A DNA stretch of 64,000 bases from assembly GCA_001792895.1 (NCBI GenBank), contig MARA01000015.1:248001-312000 (forward strand), given 5' to 3'. A program made the position numbers and the translations under genes. A model generated the notes under the pieces. That model did no database searches. It was not told the origin of the DNA and saw only the letters and a program-made list of their open reading frames with translations. Of this stretch, positions 11,417-21,838 are shown piece after piece (position 1 is the stretch's first letter; each line of letters begins with the position of its first letter). Origin of the DNA: Lentinus brumalis. Its lineage: Eukaryota; Basidiomycota; Agaricomycetes; Polyporales; Polyporaceae.

Positions 11417-12480
11417 GCTGCTGAAAGGCTCGGGAATTGCACTTCGGTCAGTTCAGGGTACGCCTATAACTGTAGATCCTATATACCCGCATCGTACGCC
11501 TCGATGACACCTCGGTACGAGCACATGAGACGCTACAATGAGCAGGGTCCGCATACTAGATTCGCGCCTTCCACTAGGTCCGAGGATGGCCGTAACACGT
11601 ACAGGCCGCGCGGGTGAGCTTAGGATGAGCTCAGCGACTGTTCAGCAGCCCTAAGGCCGACCTCCGATTGTATTTGGCAATACAAATAGGCTTGCCGCGA
11701 GCTTATTGCCGAATGCTGTCCAACAGCGGTGCTTCGGTCCTTGTTGAACAATGAGTCGGGATGACCGGAGGCGCGAGTTCCAGTGAGACAGAATGAAGAA
11801 CTGGCTCATCGGGTGCCTGAGGCTGCTGTGAGAGCCGGAGAGACGACGCCTTGCTGGGAGGGACCATTGGTCTCGAGGTCTGACAACTCTAAAGTGAGAA
11901 AGACGGCGATCACCATGCAAGCCGTAACATGTGCACGTACTTACTGAAAAGTTTTGAAGTGTCTGACCGAATACTGATCCGCATTCAAACTCAGATACAG
12001 CTTATGTCAGCGAAGAGTAAGTATCATCAAAGGCTCGTCATGCCCGAAACTGATCACAGCATCTTGACCAACAACCCAACGGACATCGCAGCAGGAAGGT
12101 CGCGTTGCCCAGCTACAGGCTCTCTCACGGCATTCGGTATGCCACGCTGTCAGAGTCCATCTCTGACTTTGACTTCGTCGGCAGTGCAATCGATGCACGA
12201 GTCAATGTCCAACCAGAGACCAGCATTGACACTTAACTTCTTGAGCAGATAGAAGCCGGTATGTTATGACATTGCATCCCCGCCATAACTTATGGAAGCC
12301 GATCTTGTCACTTCTCTTCCCAGCCATACGCATGAGAGATACTGCGACCAGGGGGGTTGCGAGGCGCAGTTGACGGCCGTCATCGCTACCCACTGCAACT
12401 CACCCGCTCACGGACGCTTTCGGTTTCCTCGTTTGCAGTCCATCCGCTCGCTTGCTCTTATCCTGGCTACGTACATCTAG
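11417..12480. other. About 1.06 kb spacer between divergent genes
   Basis: It separates the esterase start (-) from the first membrane-protein start (+), so both promoters must lie here. Small open frames on both strands show no recognisable motif. Confidence 0.4.
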
Positions 12481-13805
12481 ATGACTATAATTCAGCTCGG
12501 AGGAGCCACAGTAGACCTTGTCGACGACGTCGATGCGAGCGTGGTCTACGCAGGTACCTGGGCACACCACAACGCTATTCCAGGAGATTATGGAAAGACG
12601 GTGTCTGAGACCACCGTGGTCGGCGACACAGTCAAGTTCACTTTCACAGGTCCGTATATGCCCATATTGCTATCACTTCACATTCACAGATCGTTCAGGC
12701 ACATGGGTCAGGGTATTCGGGGCTCGCTCGCCATCCGGCACGGAGAAATCCACCTACGCGATTGATGGAGGCCTCCCCAGTCCATACACTGAGGAAAGCG
12801 TCGCTGGCCTGCCGAAACACAAGGTCCCATTTTTCAACTCTACAGCCCTCCCGGAAGGCACGCACACACTCGTCATTACAAACTATGGCGACAGCCTACT
12901 GCTGGACTTCTTTCTCGTTGGGCTCCAGGATGACGCTGTGACGTCGGAAACGTTCACACAGCCGCATACCTCGACCGCTTCGCAGTCCTCCCAGACGACG
13001 CCAGCCTTAACGATTACGGAAACAGTATCCAAGGCTGTGTCATCGTCCAGCTCAGGCGCCGGTGGGTATTCCGTGCCTACCTCGCCCCTTGTCACGGACT
13101 CCTCCGCGCCGGTGCTCTTGTCTAGCGCACAGGGTACGGCCGTACCCAGCGCAAGCCACCCAATCCCGATAGCGAGCAGCCGCAAGCTCACGACTTACGT
13201 CCCATCAACAGCATCCCCGTCCGGCATCCCATCCCAGCAGCTTAGCAGCAAGCTGTCCAAGGGTGCCAGTGCAGGGCTCGCGGTCGGGATCTCCGTGTTC
13301 TGTCTACTAGTCGGAGGCGGCATCCTCGCCTGTTACCTCCTCTCCCGCCGGCAACGCAGACGTGCCAGGGGCGAGATCGTATCAGGTATGGCACACTTTT
13401 TGCGGCCCGAATTCTCGCTTCAAGGCTCACCCACGCTCCTCGACAGTGCCCGCAGTCGTCGTCACGGAGTATCCGAGCTTCTCACCATCTGTCGAGCCCA
13501 CCCGCAGACCTGACGAGAAGCGCGAGCGTCGCTTCTCTGACATTGGAACAACGGTGTTCTCTCTGCCGCCATACGGTTACACATCCCACGACCCGCAGGT
13601 CCCCACCGGGAGCGACATCGACGACGGGCTCGTCCCGTACAACGGGCTCCTCGACTCGAAGCCTCCGATCCCTCCTATGGCGCTGTCCCCGTTGAGGCGG
13701 GAGAGCATTCCCATTACGCCGCCGGAGCTGTCGCACGCTGAATCAGAGAGGCTGCAGCCGGATGGTGTATCGACATCCACTTTGGCTCCGCAGCGTGGGA
13801 GGTGA
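12481..13805 (+). CDS. Single-pass membrane protein 1 (lectin-like ectodomain, Ser/Thr stalk)
   Basis: Exons 12481-12649, 12699-13385 and 13447-13805 give 404 residues. The N-terminal part (about 1-145) alternates short beta-strand-like segments: VVYAGTWAHH, VGDTVKFTFTGTWVRVFG, STYAIDGG, LPEGTHTLVITNYGDSLLLD. This is the pattern of the mushroom ectodomains often compared to carbohydrate-binding jelly rolls. A Ser/Thr/Pro stalk follows, then one helix (GASAGLAVGISVFCLLVGGG) and the stop-transfer SRRQRRRARGE. The cytoplasmic tail carries FSLPPYGY, a PPY-like element, and several SP/TP sites. No clear signal peptide is visible after the chosen ATG, so an upstream exon may be missing. An alternative splice at 13804 would add two residues and stop at 13873. 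Function unknown; a surface sensor or wall-linked role is inference. Confidence 0.7.
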
Positions 13806-14523
13806 GTGATTTTACGTGTCGTTGAGCGTATCGTTGAGCCATCGCTGATGTTTTTGTCCAACAAGATGGAAGTGACGACGATGGACGTCAGGAAGACTCA
13901 CGGCGAGACCGCAGTCTTTGTAGTGCGTGGAGTGCACTGCGTCGATGACGACGCTATTTATTGGGACTGAGGTGTATCAATTGTATACCAATCGATTCTG
14001 GTACGATTACCGCGTGCTATACCTCCTCGTCGCCAGATCGGGAACACCATCCTTCGTCCGACAAGGGAAGCGGCCGAGAATGTGAACACGATCAACGAAC
14101 CTGATCTTGTACGTGGCTCTATGACATGCATTGCGACAGCTGACGTGGTTGTTGGGAGGAAAGGGACTCAGAGTTGTGGTATACCCCACGAATGCCTTGG
14201 GGATGCCGTTTCCAAGCGTTCGAGTCTTCTTTCGACCCGAGGAGACCCTCGTTAATGTACAGGACTAAGTATTCTCGACCAAAGGTAGAATGTTTCCAAG
14301 CCATCCGGTGTCGCTCGATTCGAAGATGATGCTGATGATTACGCAGGTACTGTGCGATCTCGGCCTGTGGATGTTATAATGTGCCGCTGAGCGTTTCTGC
14401 AGGAGATGTGCTACAGACACCCTGGTACCGTACGTCTTTTCGACTCTCTCGTCGCAAGTGCAATCGCATCCGCTCATCCACTGTCAGTGCATATGACCCT
14501 CTGGTAGGTTCAAGAATATCTCC
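13806..14523. other. Spacer of about 720 bp
   Basis: No independent gene recognised. It should hold the 3' end of membrane protein 1 and the promoter, and perhaps a first exon, of membrane protein 2. Confidence 0.35.
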
Positions 14524-15789
14524 ATGCAAGGCTACGAGAACGTCACAATCGCAAATACCGCTTTGACGTATTCCGGAGATTGGGGGCGATTTCAGTCCGT
14601 TGCCATCTGGACCGAAGATGTCGGAGGCTCCGCCGTCCTCACGTTCACTGGTAAAGCTACGCCTTGTCTAAGCATGCATGCAGTAGCAGCTAACCTCCCG
14701 TTTAGGGGTCGGAATCACAGCCTATGGCTTCCAGACATACGACGTGGTAGACGGTAACGCCCAGTCGACCTTTACTATCGACCACGGAATAGCCTCCTTC
14801 GTGAAGACATCGGGTGATACGTGGTGTGTCCTATGTCCGGAAGAACTCGACCAGCCACCAGGCGTGCTCTACTCTTCTCCGACTCTATCTAACGGCATGC
14901 ACACGCTGAACCTCACGGCCAAAGAAGAGGGATGGATTGGGCTGGACCACTTCGTCGTCTCTGTACCGCAGGCCTCATCCTCCCAGCCAGGATCCTCGGT
15001 CCCTTCCGCCTCCGAGCCGTCCCAATGGTCTTCGACCGCGTCTTCTCCGGGACCAATGACGAAGTACTCCGCTGCGTCTCCGACCCATTCGGAGGGTGAG
15101 CGCCCCTGGATCTCCGAGCCGGCTTCCATCGCAAGCGTCGTCATTGGGGCAGTGGTCGCTACCTCACTCCTTTCCGCACTACTGTGGCATTTAGTGCTGC
15201 GGAGATACCGAACAAAGACGAACCCCGTCATACCGCACGGTCAGTACTCAGCCCGACCGTGATGCCAGCTTCTGAAATACTTTGGTCTTGCAGCCTTCAG
15301 CACCGCCTCTCCGCCTGCTGCAATTGACTCCGCATCGGAGTCGGGAGCGTGCACTGTCCCGCGAAAGGTATCAACGCTCTCCGTACCCGGAGACGTCAGG
15401 AGCCCCGAACCCGATGAGGGAGCCGCGGATCTCAAGCGAACGTCTGCCCCAGCTCGCGTGAGTCGGTGGTCTCGTCCTGCTGAAGAGAGCTCCGAAGCGG
15501 CTTTAAGGTACAACGGCGACGAAGGTTAGGAAATTATGCCACACAAATTAGCGGCGCTGACGAGTCATTTGCTGATTTAACAGCTGGCTGTCAAGTTTCG
15601 AGGATGCTGGTAAGCTCCCAGCCACATACGCAGCCTGGAATGGCGCATCCCGCACAAGGTGAAAGCCGCGGGACATCGGGTAATAGAGGAGCTGAGACTC
15701 ATGGCCATGTCGGATTAGATTTTCTGGACCCTGCAGACGGCGATAGTACTAGTGTCGTATCTAGCGTTCCACCGCCTTACACTGAGTAG
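14524..15789 (+). CDS. Single-pass membrane protein 2 with C-terminal PPPY tail
   Basis: A paralog of the preceding gene. Exons are 14524-14650, 14706-15239, 15294-15525 and about 15582-15789. The ectodomain reads LTYSGDWGRFQSVAIW, VGGSAVLTFTG, VGITAYGFQTYDVVDG and LSNGMHTLNLT, matching the fold pattern of membrane protein 1 (a GDW/GTW block, FTG before the second exon, then a HTL strand). A Ser/Pro-rich stalk leads to one helix (about IASVVIGAVVATSLLSALLW) and the basic stop-transfer VLRRYRTKTN. The cytoplasmic tail ends SSVPPPYTE, a PPxY motif three residues from the stop. The start is uncertain because the predicted N-terminus has no signal peptide. Confidence 0.65.
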
Positions 15790-16179
15790 CAGATAAGTAG
15801 CGACGTCTCGTTGCAGGCTTGGCGAGCGTCGAGGACTGCATCACCTATTTTCGCTTGTGTCGTCGAGCCAATAGTCTGCTCTTGCACTGGCGGTGCGCAT
15901 AGAGCAATTCCGAGCCAATTGAAGGCATAGAGTCTCGATAGCTTAAGAGCCCCGGTGTTCGCGACGCGTCGCGTTACATTAGAATCACGTGCTCCGTGAC
16001 CAGACGCATCCCAATTTGAGCGCTAATAGCGAGCTCCAGTTTTCTCCGCCCCCTCCAATGTCCATTCTGCCGCCGAGAAGCACGGCCAGCAAACGTCACG
16101 CAAGGATAGAGCAGTATGTTCTCATGAAAAGTGCCACGCCACGTTACCGACTCTTAGCACTCATCTCTAGGTAGGTCCG
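15790..16179. other. 3' flank of membrane protein 2, up to the LINE insertion site
   Basis: No gene seen. Before the LINE landed, this would have been continuous with position 26759, making one intergenic spacer of about 450 bp between membrane-protein genes. Confidence 0.45.
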
Positions 16180-16194
16180 AACGCCCACTCTTTT
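16180..16194 (+). repeat. Target-site duplication, left copy
   Basis: AACGCCCACTCTTTT is repeated exactly at 26744-26758, flanking the LINE. The bases before it differ (g here, c at the other copy). Confidence 0.85.
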
Positions 16195-16216
16195 TTTTTT
16201 TTTTTTTTTTTTTTTT
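16191..16216 (-). repeat. Poly(T) tract: the LINE poly(A) tail
   Basis: There are 26 uninterrupted T residues on +. Read on the element's own (minus) strand this is the 3' poly(A) tail, directly adjoining the target duplication, as target-primed reverse transcription predicts. The first four T also belong to the duplicated target. Confidence 0.9.
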
Positions 16217-16360
16217 GTGCATACCTGAGGTAAGACTAAATTTAAGTCCCCCAACCAGGCTTCGCAGGTAGTCGAGGCCTTTCAGCCTCAGCACCAACCA
16301 GGGGAAATGCCTTACGCACATAGCTCTATCGAGCTATAGTGTGGGGCTCGATGTCCACTC
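16217..16360 (-). other. LINE 3' UTR with two short hairpins
   Basis: Two inverted repeats lie between the ORF2 stop and the poly(A). GAGGC at 16274-16278 pairs with GCCTC at 16285-16289. ATAGCTC at 16320-16326 pairs with GAGCTAT at 16331-16337 around a 4-nt loop. LINE reverse transcriptases often recognise 3' stem-loops of their own RNA; whether these serve that role is inference. Confidence 0.45.
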
Positions 16361-19300
16361 CTATCCTACGCCCATCGGACGAGGCTGGCCCATCATACCC
16401 ACTAAAACCCCCGGCTCCGCGATCCAGTCCTCCGGTAAGTCTTCGCAGTTCGCGAGTATCCTCTTCCAGGTCTCAAGGACCAGCTGCTTTCTTCCTCGTC
16501 GTCCCTCCCCTTTCGAGAGAGCGATATTTCTGTCCATTTGCATTCTCTTATTTATTCCCGCCCAGAATCTCGCTTGTATCGCCTGTATCGACGGAGATGT
16601 ATACTCTTCCCCATCCGCGCCGATTACTCTCTCGCATCTCAACCTCCATACCATGTGCGCTGCCTCAACAATCATGATTTTCGCCAGCCTTGTTGGGCCG
16701 CGCGCAGTCCTCCCGTTCTCGCGTTTCAGCGCTATGCACGGTGCACCAATTATGGTTCCTACTGTCACCCTCGGGAGACATAGCCCCGTCTTTCTAATCG
16801 CTACATGGACCATCTTCCATATGCATTCTTGCCCAGGAGCCGCACATTCCAGGAGAATATGATCCATCGAGTCTTCCGTTCCACACACCTCGCACATGGC
16901 CCTCTGCTCGTATCCCCGGATATTCTCCCAGTACTTCCCAACCCTCTGCGCCCCGTGCGCGAGCTTCCACAGGAAGTCTTTCATCTTTCTCGGTATGTCC
17001 TTATCTCTTATTCCCTTCCAGATCTTGCCCTCTGTTATACTGATTCCGAAGTCATCAGACATCGTCGCCTGCGTGCGTTCCAACATAGTTCGCGTCGTAG
17101 GTCTCTGGTCCTTCACCTTCGATCTTCTGACCGCCGCATATGCCAGCCTCTGCGTCAGCTTGCTTAGTTTCGCACCCTTCTGCAGGAACGCCGTCATTTC
17201 TGGTTCAAGTTCGCTTTCACGCCCCATGGGCCTCTCCAGTCCTTCTCTTGCAAGTCGGTCAGCACCTTCGTTTCCTTCAATCCCAGAGTGGCCTTTAATC
17301 CACCTAAGCGTTGTCGCAGCCTTCCTTTCTCTCATTCTCGCAATCGCGCGCTTGAAGTACTCCGCGCATCGCACACCGATCCAGTCTCTGTCTTCCCACG
17401 CCGGGGCGTGCACAGTCAGGCCATCCACCGCAAAACGGGAGTCAGAGACGATATGGAGCTGCACATGTCTCGGAGTTATTCTCACAGCTTCTTCAATAGC
17501 CATTACTTCCGCGGCTTGATTTGTCTGGAGCGTTCCTGTTACTCGCGCGCATGTATTTCTCACGTCATTGCTTCCGAACCATATCCCATAGGCAGCCTTT
17601 GCCGCTGTCGTTCCATTCTCCACACACGATCCGTCCGTGAAAACCTCCAGCTCCAGCCCTTGGGCACCATGTCCCGTGCGTCGTCTCGCTGGTCTCGCAT
17701 TTGCCAGGTCCTGCTTCTCCGCACCAAATATTCTGTAAGCACTCTCGATCGGGTTCCTTTCCGTCACCGTCGGGTTGAACGTGACTTTCTCCTGTAGCTG
17801 CCTCGCCTCCATGTTCTTTCTGACCCTAGTGGGAGTCAGTGAGAGGTTATCCGACTCACGTACCGGCTCTAGTCTCCACAACATTGATAGTTTACCTATC
17901 ACTTTCGCCGCCATTGCCGCACACCTACTAGGGTCATCGCACCCCTTCACCGCCCTATCCCGGTCGCAGTCATAGCATTGGCACGTCCTTCTCACTCTGT
18001 GATTCGTACCAATCTGATCAATTCTCGCCGCCACCTTTGCACAATCCCCGACCGTTACCACGCCGTGTCTCTCCCGCAGGCATTTCGCGCTGAGGGTGTT
18101 CGCCAGGCTCCTTCCCTCACTTTCTCCGATGTGGTACCATGCCGGCATCTCAGTTTTGAATGTCTCCGACGGGTTTAGCGGGGCAACGCACAGGTTGTAC
18201 TTTTCCGCCACCTTCACAATCCTCGTCAGGTCACTGCTCAGTCCCACCTTGTGGTGCGTGCTTATCCTCCATGTCTGTATGAACGCGTTTACCTTTGCCA
18301 GGTCATCAACATTTCTCGCCTCCGCTACCATCGAGTGCGCAAAGATCATATCCGCCACCTCCGCCCATCTTGGTCTGCTTCTGCTCTCCCGTAAGTACTC
18401 CTTGAGCCACATCGCATCAATGGCCTCATTTCTCGCTTTGATATCCAGGAGGTTCAGGCCTCCTTCTTCAATCGGCTTGTACAATGTATCCCGCCCGATT
18501 CTCGGTTTCTTCTCCCCGTTCGCCATGAAGCTCGCTACCATCGATTCAAGCTTCTTCTCAATCTTATCCGACATGGGCTGGGCTTTCGCTAGGAATTGCG
18601 TTCTTCCGCCAACTTCCATCCCGACAATGAGCTTTCTCCCATACAGGGTCGGCCTCCTCCGCGTCCAGTGCTCAAGGTTCTTCTCAAGTGTCTGTAGCAT
18701 CTTCCTCCACGGTTCGTCCCCATCACATCTATTCCCAATCCAAGCACCCAGCGATCTGATGAGTTCACCGTCCGGTACGACTCTAATCTCCGGCGGGATC
18801 GACAGGCACAGCTTCGTCCGTCCCGTCCTCTCCGTCATTTCCTTTCTGAAGCTCTCCGTCCCCACAGGCAAGACCTCCGTCTTTTCAACATTGAATCGCG
18901 CTCGCGCCCCGGCACACCACACATCCAGGATCTCCTGCATTTCACTAAAGTCGTCCCGTTGGTCCAGGAACACCGTTGTGTCGTCTGCGAACAAGGTCGT
19001 AATCAGTCTCTCTAGTTTGCCGCTTATTTCCATTCCCTTTAGATTCGACTTCCGGAGCGCGCACGCCAGAGGCTCGATAGCCAATATGAACAGGAGGCAC
19101 GACATCGGATCACCTTGGCGTACTCCCCTTACTATGTCGTAGAACTCACTCTGCGTTCCGTTCACCATTACACAGCTCTTCGCTCGGGCATACAGGTTCT
19201 GGACCGTTCTGATGAAATTCAGCGGGAAGTTCAGCTTCTTCAGAACTTCCCATATGTATTCGTGGTTTACCATGTCGTACGCCTTCTCTTGATCAAGGGC

Positions 19301-21436
19301 CACTATTGCCCCGTTCACCTCTTCCGCCTCCGCATAGTCTATTATCATCCTCGATAGTTTGATGTTGCTGAATATCTGCCTTCCAGGTATGAACGCCGCT
19401 TGGTCCGGCACTATCAGGCTATCCGCAACATTCGCCAGCCTTACTGCGAGTACTCGGGTCATTATCTTATAATCCGCGTTAAGCAGCGTAATCGGTCTGT
19501 AGTTCACGACCTCCCTCTGATCCTTCTTCAGTTTGTAGATTGGGCAAATCCAACCGTCTGCAAAGGTCGTGTCCTCCGCCATTCCGTGCTCCTCAATGTC
19601 ATTGAATACCGCTTTCAGGATCCAAGATACTCTGATCGCTTCACGCTCGCCGTTCTCATCTACTTTCTCCCACTTGAGGAGTGTTTTCCACAGTTCCGCA
19701 GGGATCCCGTCTAGTCCCGGGGCCTTTCCAAGTGGCGCCTCACTAATGGCATCCATCACTTCCTCCGCTCTAACTTTCCTCGCTAGGTCGCCCTTCTGCC
19801 GTGTCGTGAGCTTTCGGTCCAGCGGCGCGATCGCCTTTTCCATGGCAGCCGTGTGGTCGCACTCGCTTATACCAGGGTCCTCCTGCAGGCCATTGTAGTG
19901 AGTCATCGCAGTTTTCGCCATCTCCTGCGATGAGCTTGAATATATCCTCCTTCCGTCTTCCTCCGTCTTTGTGCGCAGTTCCATTATCGCTGTTGTCGGC
20001 AGCTGTGGTGCGTTCAACTTCGTCCAATACCTACTCATCGTCTCGCCTTTGATCCAGTCCTTCGTCGCCACAGCTCTCCGTTTTCTCTCAAATCTTTTCA
20101 CCTCCAGCCTCGTCATTCTGTCCTGCAGGACCGCAATATTATGCTCGTCCGGTTTCTCCGCCTCCAACGCCGCTTCTATGTCTGTTTGGAGTGCTGCAAT
20201 CTTCCTGTCAATTTTAGGGATCAACGCTTTCGCTCTCTTCCTTGCAGCATCCCTCAACTCTTCCTTGAACTTCTGGAACATGGTTTGGTAGTTCTGCGTT
20301 TCCGTTCTCTGTCCCAAGTTTCTCATTTCTTTCTGCAGCTCAGCTCCCATAGCCCGCATGGTCTTCGCAAACTCTCCGTCTACTAGCAGGGCTTGCGGCA
20401 GAGCCCACCTTCCCTTCCCCATTCCCGGGGCCTTATAGTTCGCCAACGATACGCTTACAACCCTATGATCCGTTGGGAATCCCGGGCCAGCGTGGCACCA
20501 GTCTTCCGCCTTCCTCATCAAGTCCGGGGTCACGTAGATTCGATCGATTCTCGACTGGCTGCCAGTCGCTATCTGCATGTACGTGAACGCTTTCGTTGTT
20601 GGATTGTTTACTCTCCACCCGTCCACCAGACCAATCTCGCTCATTAGCTTCCCCAGAGGCTCGGTCGCTTGCTCCTGGTCGCATCTCGGCGGGAGTCTGT
20701 CTTTGCTATCCTCGACCAGGTTGAAGTCACCCATGATCATCTCCGGGTTTCTTCCCCTCGTGCCACGGATTTTTTCACCAATTGTTGTCCAGAAATTCCC
20801 GTTCTCAGTCGGGTTGTTCGGTGCGTAGACGTTCATTATTCTGATTGTCCTATCACTCTTCCACTTGAAGTCCAGCATGCACGCTCTCCCCGGTATTGTC
20901 TCCTTCATCGTCAGGTCCTCAACTGCAACAATCCTCGTGTTCACCGCGAAACCCACACCTCTAGCACCCGTCGGATTGCTCGGGTCCGGGCTTCCATATA
21001 CTCTCATGGACGCCTTGAAGAGGTCGTTCAAATTGTCCGCTCTCTCTCTTGTCAGGTGCGTTTCCTGGATGGCTAAGATCGCAATCCGCTCATCCCTCAT
21101 TAACTGGTTTATTCTCAGCCACTTATCACCCGTCGTCCCGTTTCCACCTCTCATGTTCAGGGACGCAATCACAATCCTCCCCTTCGTTTTCCTTTTCCGA
21201 GTCCCACTTCCGCCACAACTCGTCGGCGAGGGATCGCTTCCGGTGTTCAGCAGTGGGGCGCGTCTTCCGGTGTGTCCGTACATCCCGGGACTTTCCTCGG
21301 TAGAGGGAGCCACACCACCCACGCTACCTCCAATCCCAAGAGGGCGCTGTACTCCGTTGAGCCTGGTGTCATCCGTAGTGTTTATCAATGTATTTGTGTT
21401 GTTCGCAGTCGCAATTTCAGACTGGAGTACGACCAT
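16361..21436 (-). CDS. LINE ORF2: endonuclease, reverse transcriptase, RNase H
   Basis: One open frame of 1691 codons. The AP-like endonuclease spans about residues 86-330: IVIASLNMRGG, AIQETHLTR (catalytic Glu), MGDFNLVEDSKDR, SRIDRIYV and FPTDHRVVSV (catalytic Asp-His). The reverse transcriptase lies at about 570-860: APGLDGIPAELWK, YRPITLLNADYKI, PDQAAFIPGRQI, GVRQGDPMSCLLF and FADD, the catalytic box, at about 815. RNase H is at about 1262-1395 with FTDGSC, QAAEVMAIEEA, IVSDSRF and GNEGADRLAREG, so all four acidic residues are present. A C-terminal CX2CX7HX4C finger (CEVCG...DHILLEC) lies at about 1510. It nicks target DNA and copies the element RNA. All catalytic residues are present, so this protein could still be active. 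Confidence 0.95.
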   Translation of the reverse strand: MVVLQSEIATANNTNTLINTTDDTRLNGVQRPLGIGGSVGGVAPSTEESPGMYGHTGRRAPLLNTGSDPSPTSCGGSGTRKRKTKGRIVIASLNMRGGNGTTGDKWLRINQLMRDERIAILAIQETHLTRERADNLNDLFKASMRVYGSPDPSNPTGARGVGFAVNTRIVAVEDLTMKETIPGRACMLDFKWKSDRTIRIMNVYAPNNPTENGNFWTTIGEKIRGTRGRNPEMIMGDFNLVEDSKDRLPPRCDQEQATEPLGKLMSEIGLVDGWRVNNPTTKAFTYMQIATGSQSRIDRIYVTPDLMRKAEDWCHAGPGFPTDHRVVSVSLANYKAPGMGKGRWALPQALLVDGEFAKTMRAMGAELQKEMRNLGQRTETQNYQTMFQKFKEELRDAARKRAKALIPKIDRKIAALQTDIEAALEAEKPDEHNIAVLQDRMTRLEVKRFERKRRAVATKDWIKGETMSRYWTKLNAPQLPTTAIMELRTKTEEDGRRIYSSSSQEMAKTAMTHYNGLQEDPGISECDHTAAMEKAIAPLDRKLTTRQKGDLARKVRAEEVMDAISEAPLGKAPGLDGIPAELWKTLLKWEKVDENGEREAIRVSWILKAVFNDIEEHGMAEDTTFADGWICPIYKLKKDQREVVNYRPITLLNADYKIMTRVLAVRLANVADSLIVPDQAAFIPGRQIFSNIKLSRMIIDYAEAEEVNGAIVALDQEKAYDMVNHEYIWEVLKKLNFPLNFIRTVQNLYARAKSCVMVNGTQSEFYDIVRGVRQGDPMSCLLFILAIEPLACALRKSNLKGMEISGKLERLITTLFADDTTVFLDQRDDFSEMQEILDVWCAGARARFNVEKTEVLPVGTESFRKEMTERTGRTKLCLSIPPEIRVVPDGELIRSLGAWIGNRCDGDEPWRKMLQTLEKNLEHWTRRRPTLYGRKLIVGMEVGGRTQFLAKAQPMSDKIEKKLESMVASFMANGEKKPRIGRDTLYKPIEEGGLNLLDIKARNEAIDAMWLKEYLRESRSRPRWAEVADMIFAHSMVAEARNVDDLAKVNAFIQTWRISTHHKVGLSSDLTRIVKVAEKYNLCVAPLNPSETFKTEMPAWYHIGESEGRSLANTLSAKCLRERHGVVTVGDCAKVAARIDQIGTNHRVRRTCQCYDCDRDRAVKGCDDPSRCAAMAAKVIGKLSMLWRLEPVRESDNLSLTPTRVRKNMEARQLQEKVTFNPTVTERNPIESAYRIFGAEKQDLANARPARRRTGHGAQGLELEVFTDGSCVENGTTAAKAAYGIWFGSNDVRNTCARVTGTLQTNQAAEVMAIEEAVRITPRHVQLHIVSDSRFAVDGLTVHAPAWEDRDWIGVRCAEYFKRAIARMRERKAATTLRWIKGHSGIEGNEGADRLAREGLERPMGRESELEPEMTAFLQKGAKLSKLTQRLAYAAVRRSKVKDQRPTTRTMLERTQATMSDDFGISITEGKIWKGIRDKDIPRKMKDFLWKLAHGAQRVGKYWENIRGYEQRAMCEVCGTEDSMDHILLECAAPGQECIWKMVHVAIRKTGLCLPRVTVGTIIGAPCIALKRENGRTARGPTRLAKIMIVEAAHMVWRLRCERVIGADGEEYTSPSIQAIQARFWAGINKRMQMDRNIALSKGEGRRGRKQLVLETWKRILANCEDLPEDWIAEPGVLVGMMGQPRPMGVG

Positions 21437-21838
21437 ACCTCCCGTCCAAGGTGCTTTCCCGGCACCACGGGTGACACCCAGACCATGCGGATCGCACGAT
21501 CTGTTTGCATAGCGCGGTGTGTCAAGCCTGAAAAGGCAGCCGCCATCCGCAGGGCTTTCCTGTCACCTTCCGGCCAGTATATTTGGGCCCCACAGGTTGT
21601 CGCGAGCTCTCGCCCGCTAGTCCACCTCGTCACGCCATGGTCTCGCTCCTACGTCGCGCAGACGTTCCTCACACAGACGCATTCGTCAAGAAGGTATATG
21701 TGATTGGGTCAACAGCGAGTAGTACATCAAAGTCGTTCAGTTACCACATGCTCGCAGATTGTTCACTATCAGCCCCGCGGCACGTTCATCCAAGATACGT
21801 CAGCGCACTCACGCAGCAAGAGCTTCCTTCCACATCCA

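Noticed and set aside
16896..21512. Long plus-strand frames (for example 207, 348 and 215 codons) across the LINE
   Set aside because: They are antisense shadows of the 1691-codon ORF2, which has all catalytic motifs on the minus strand.
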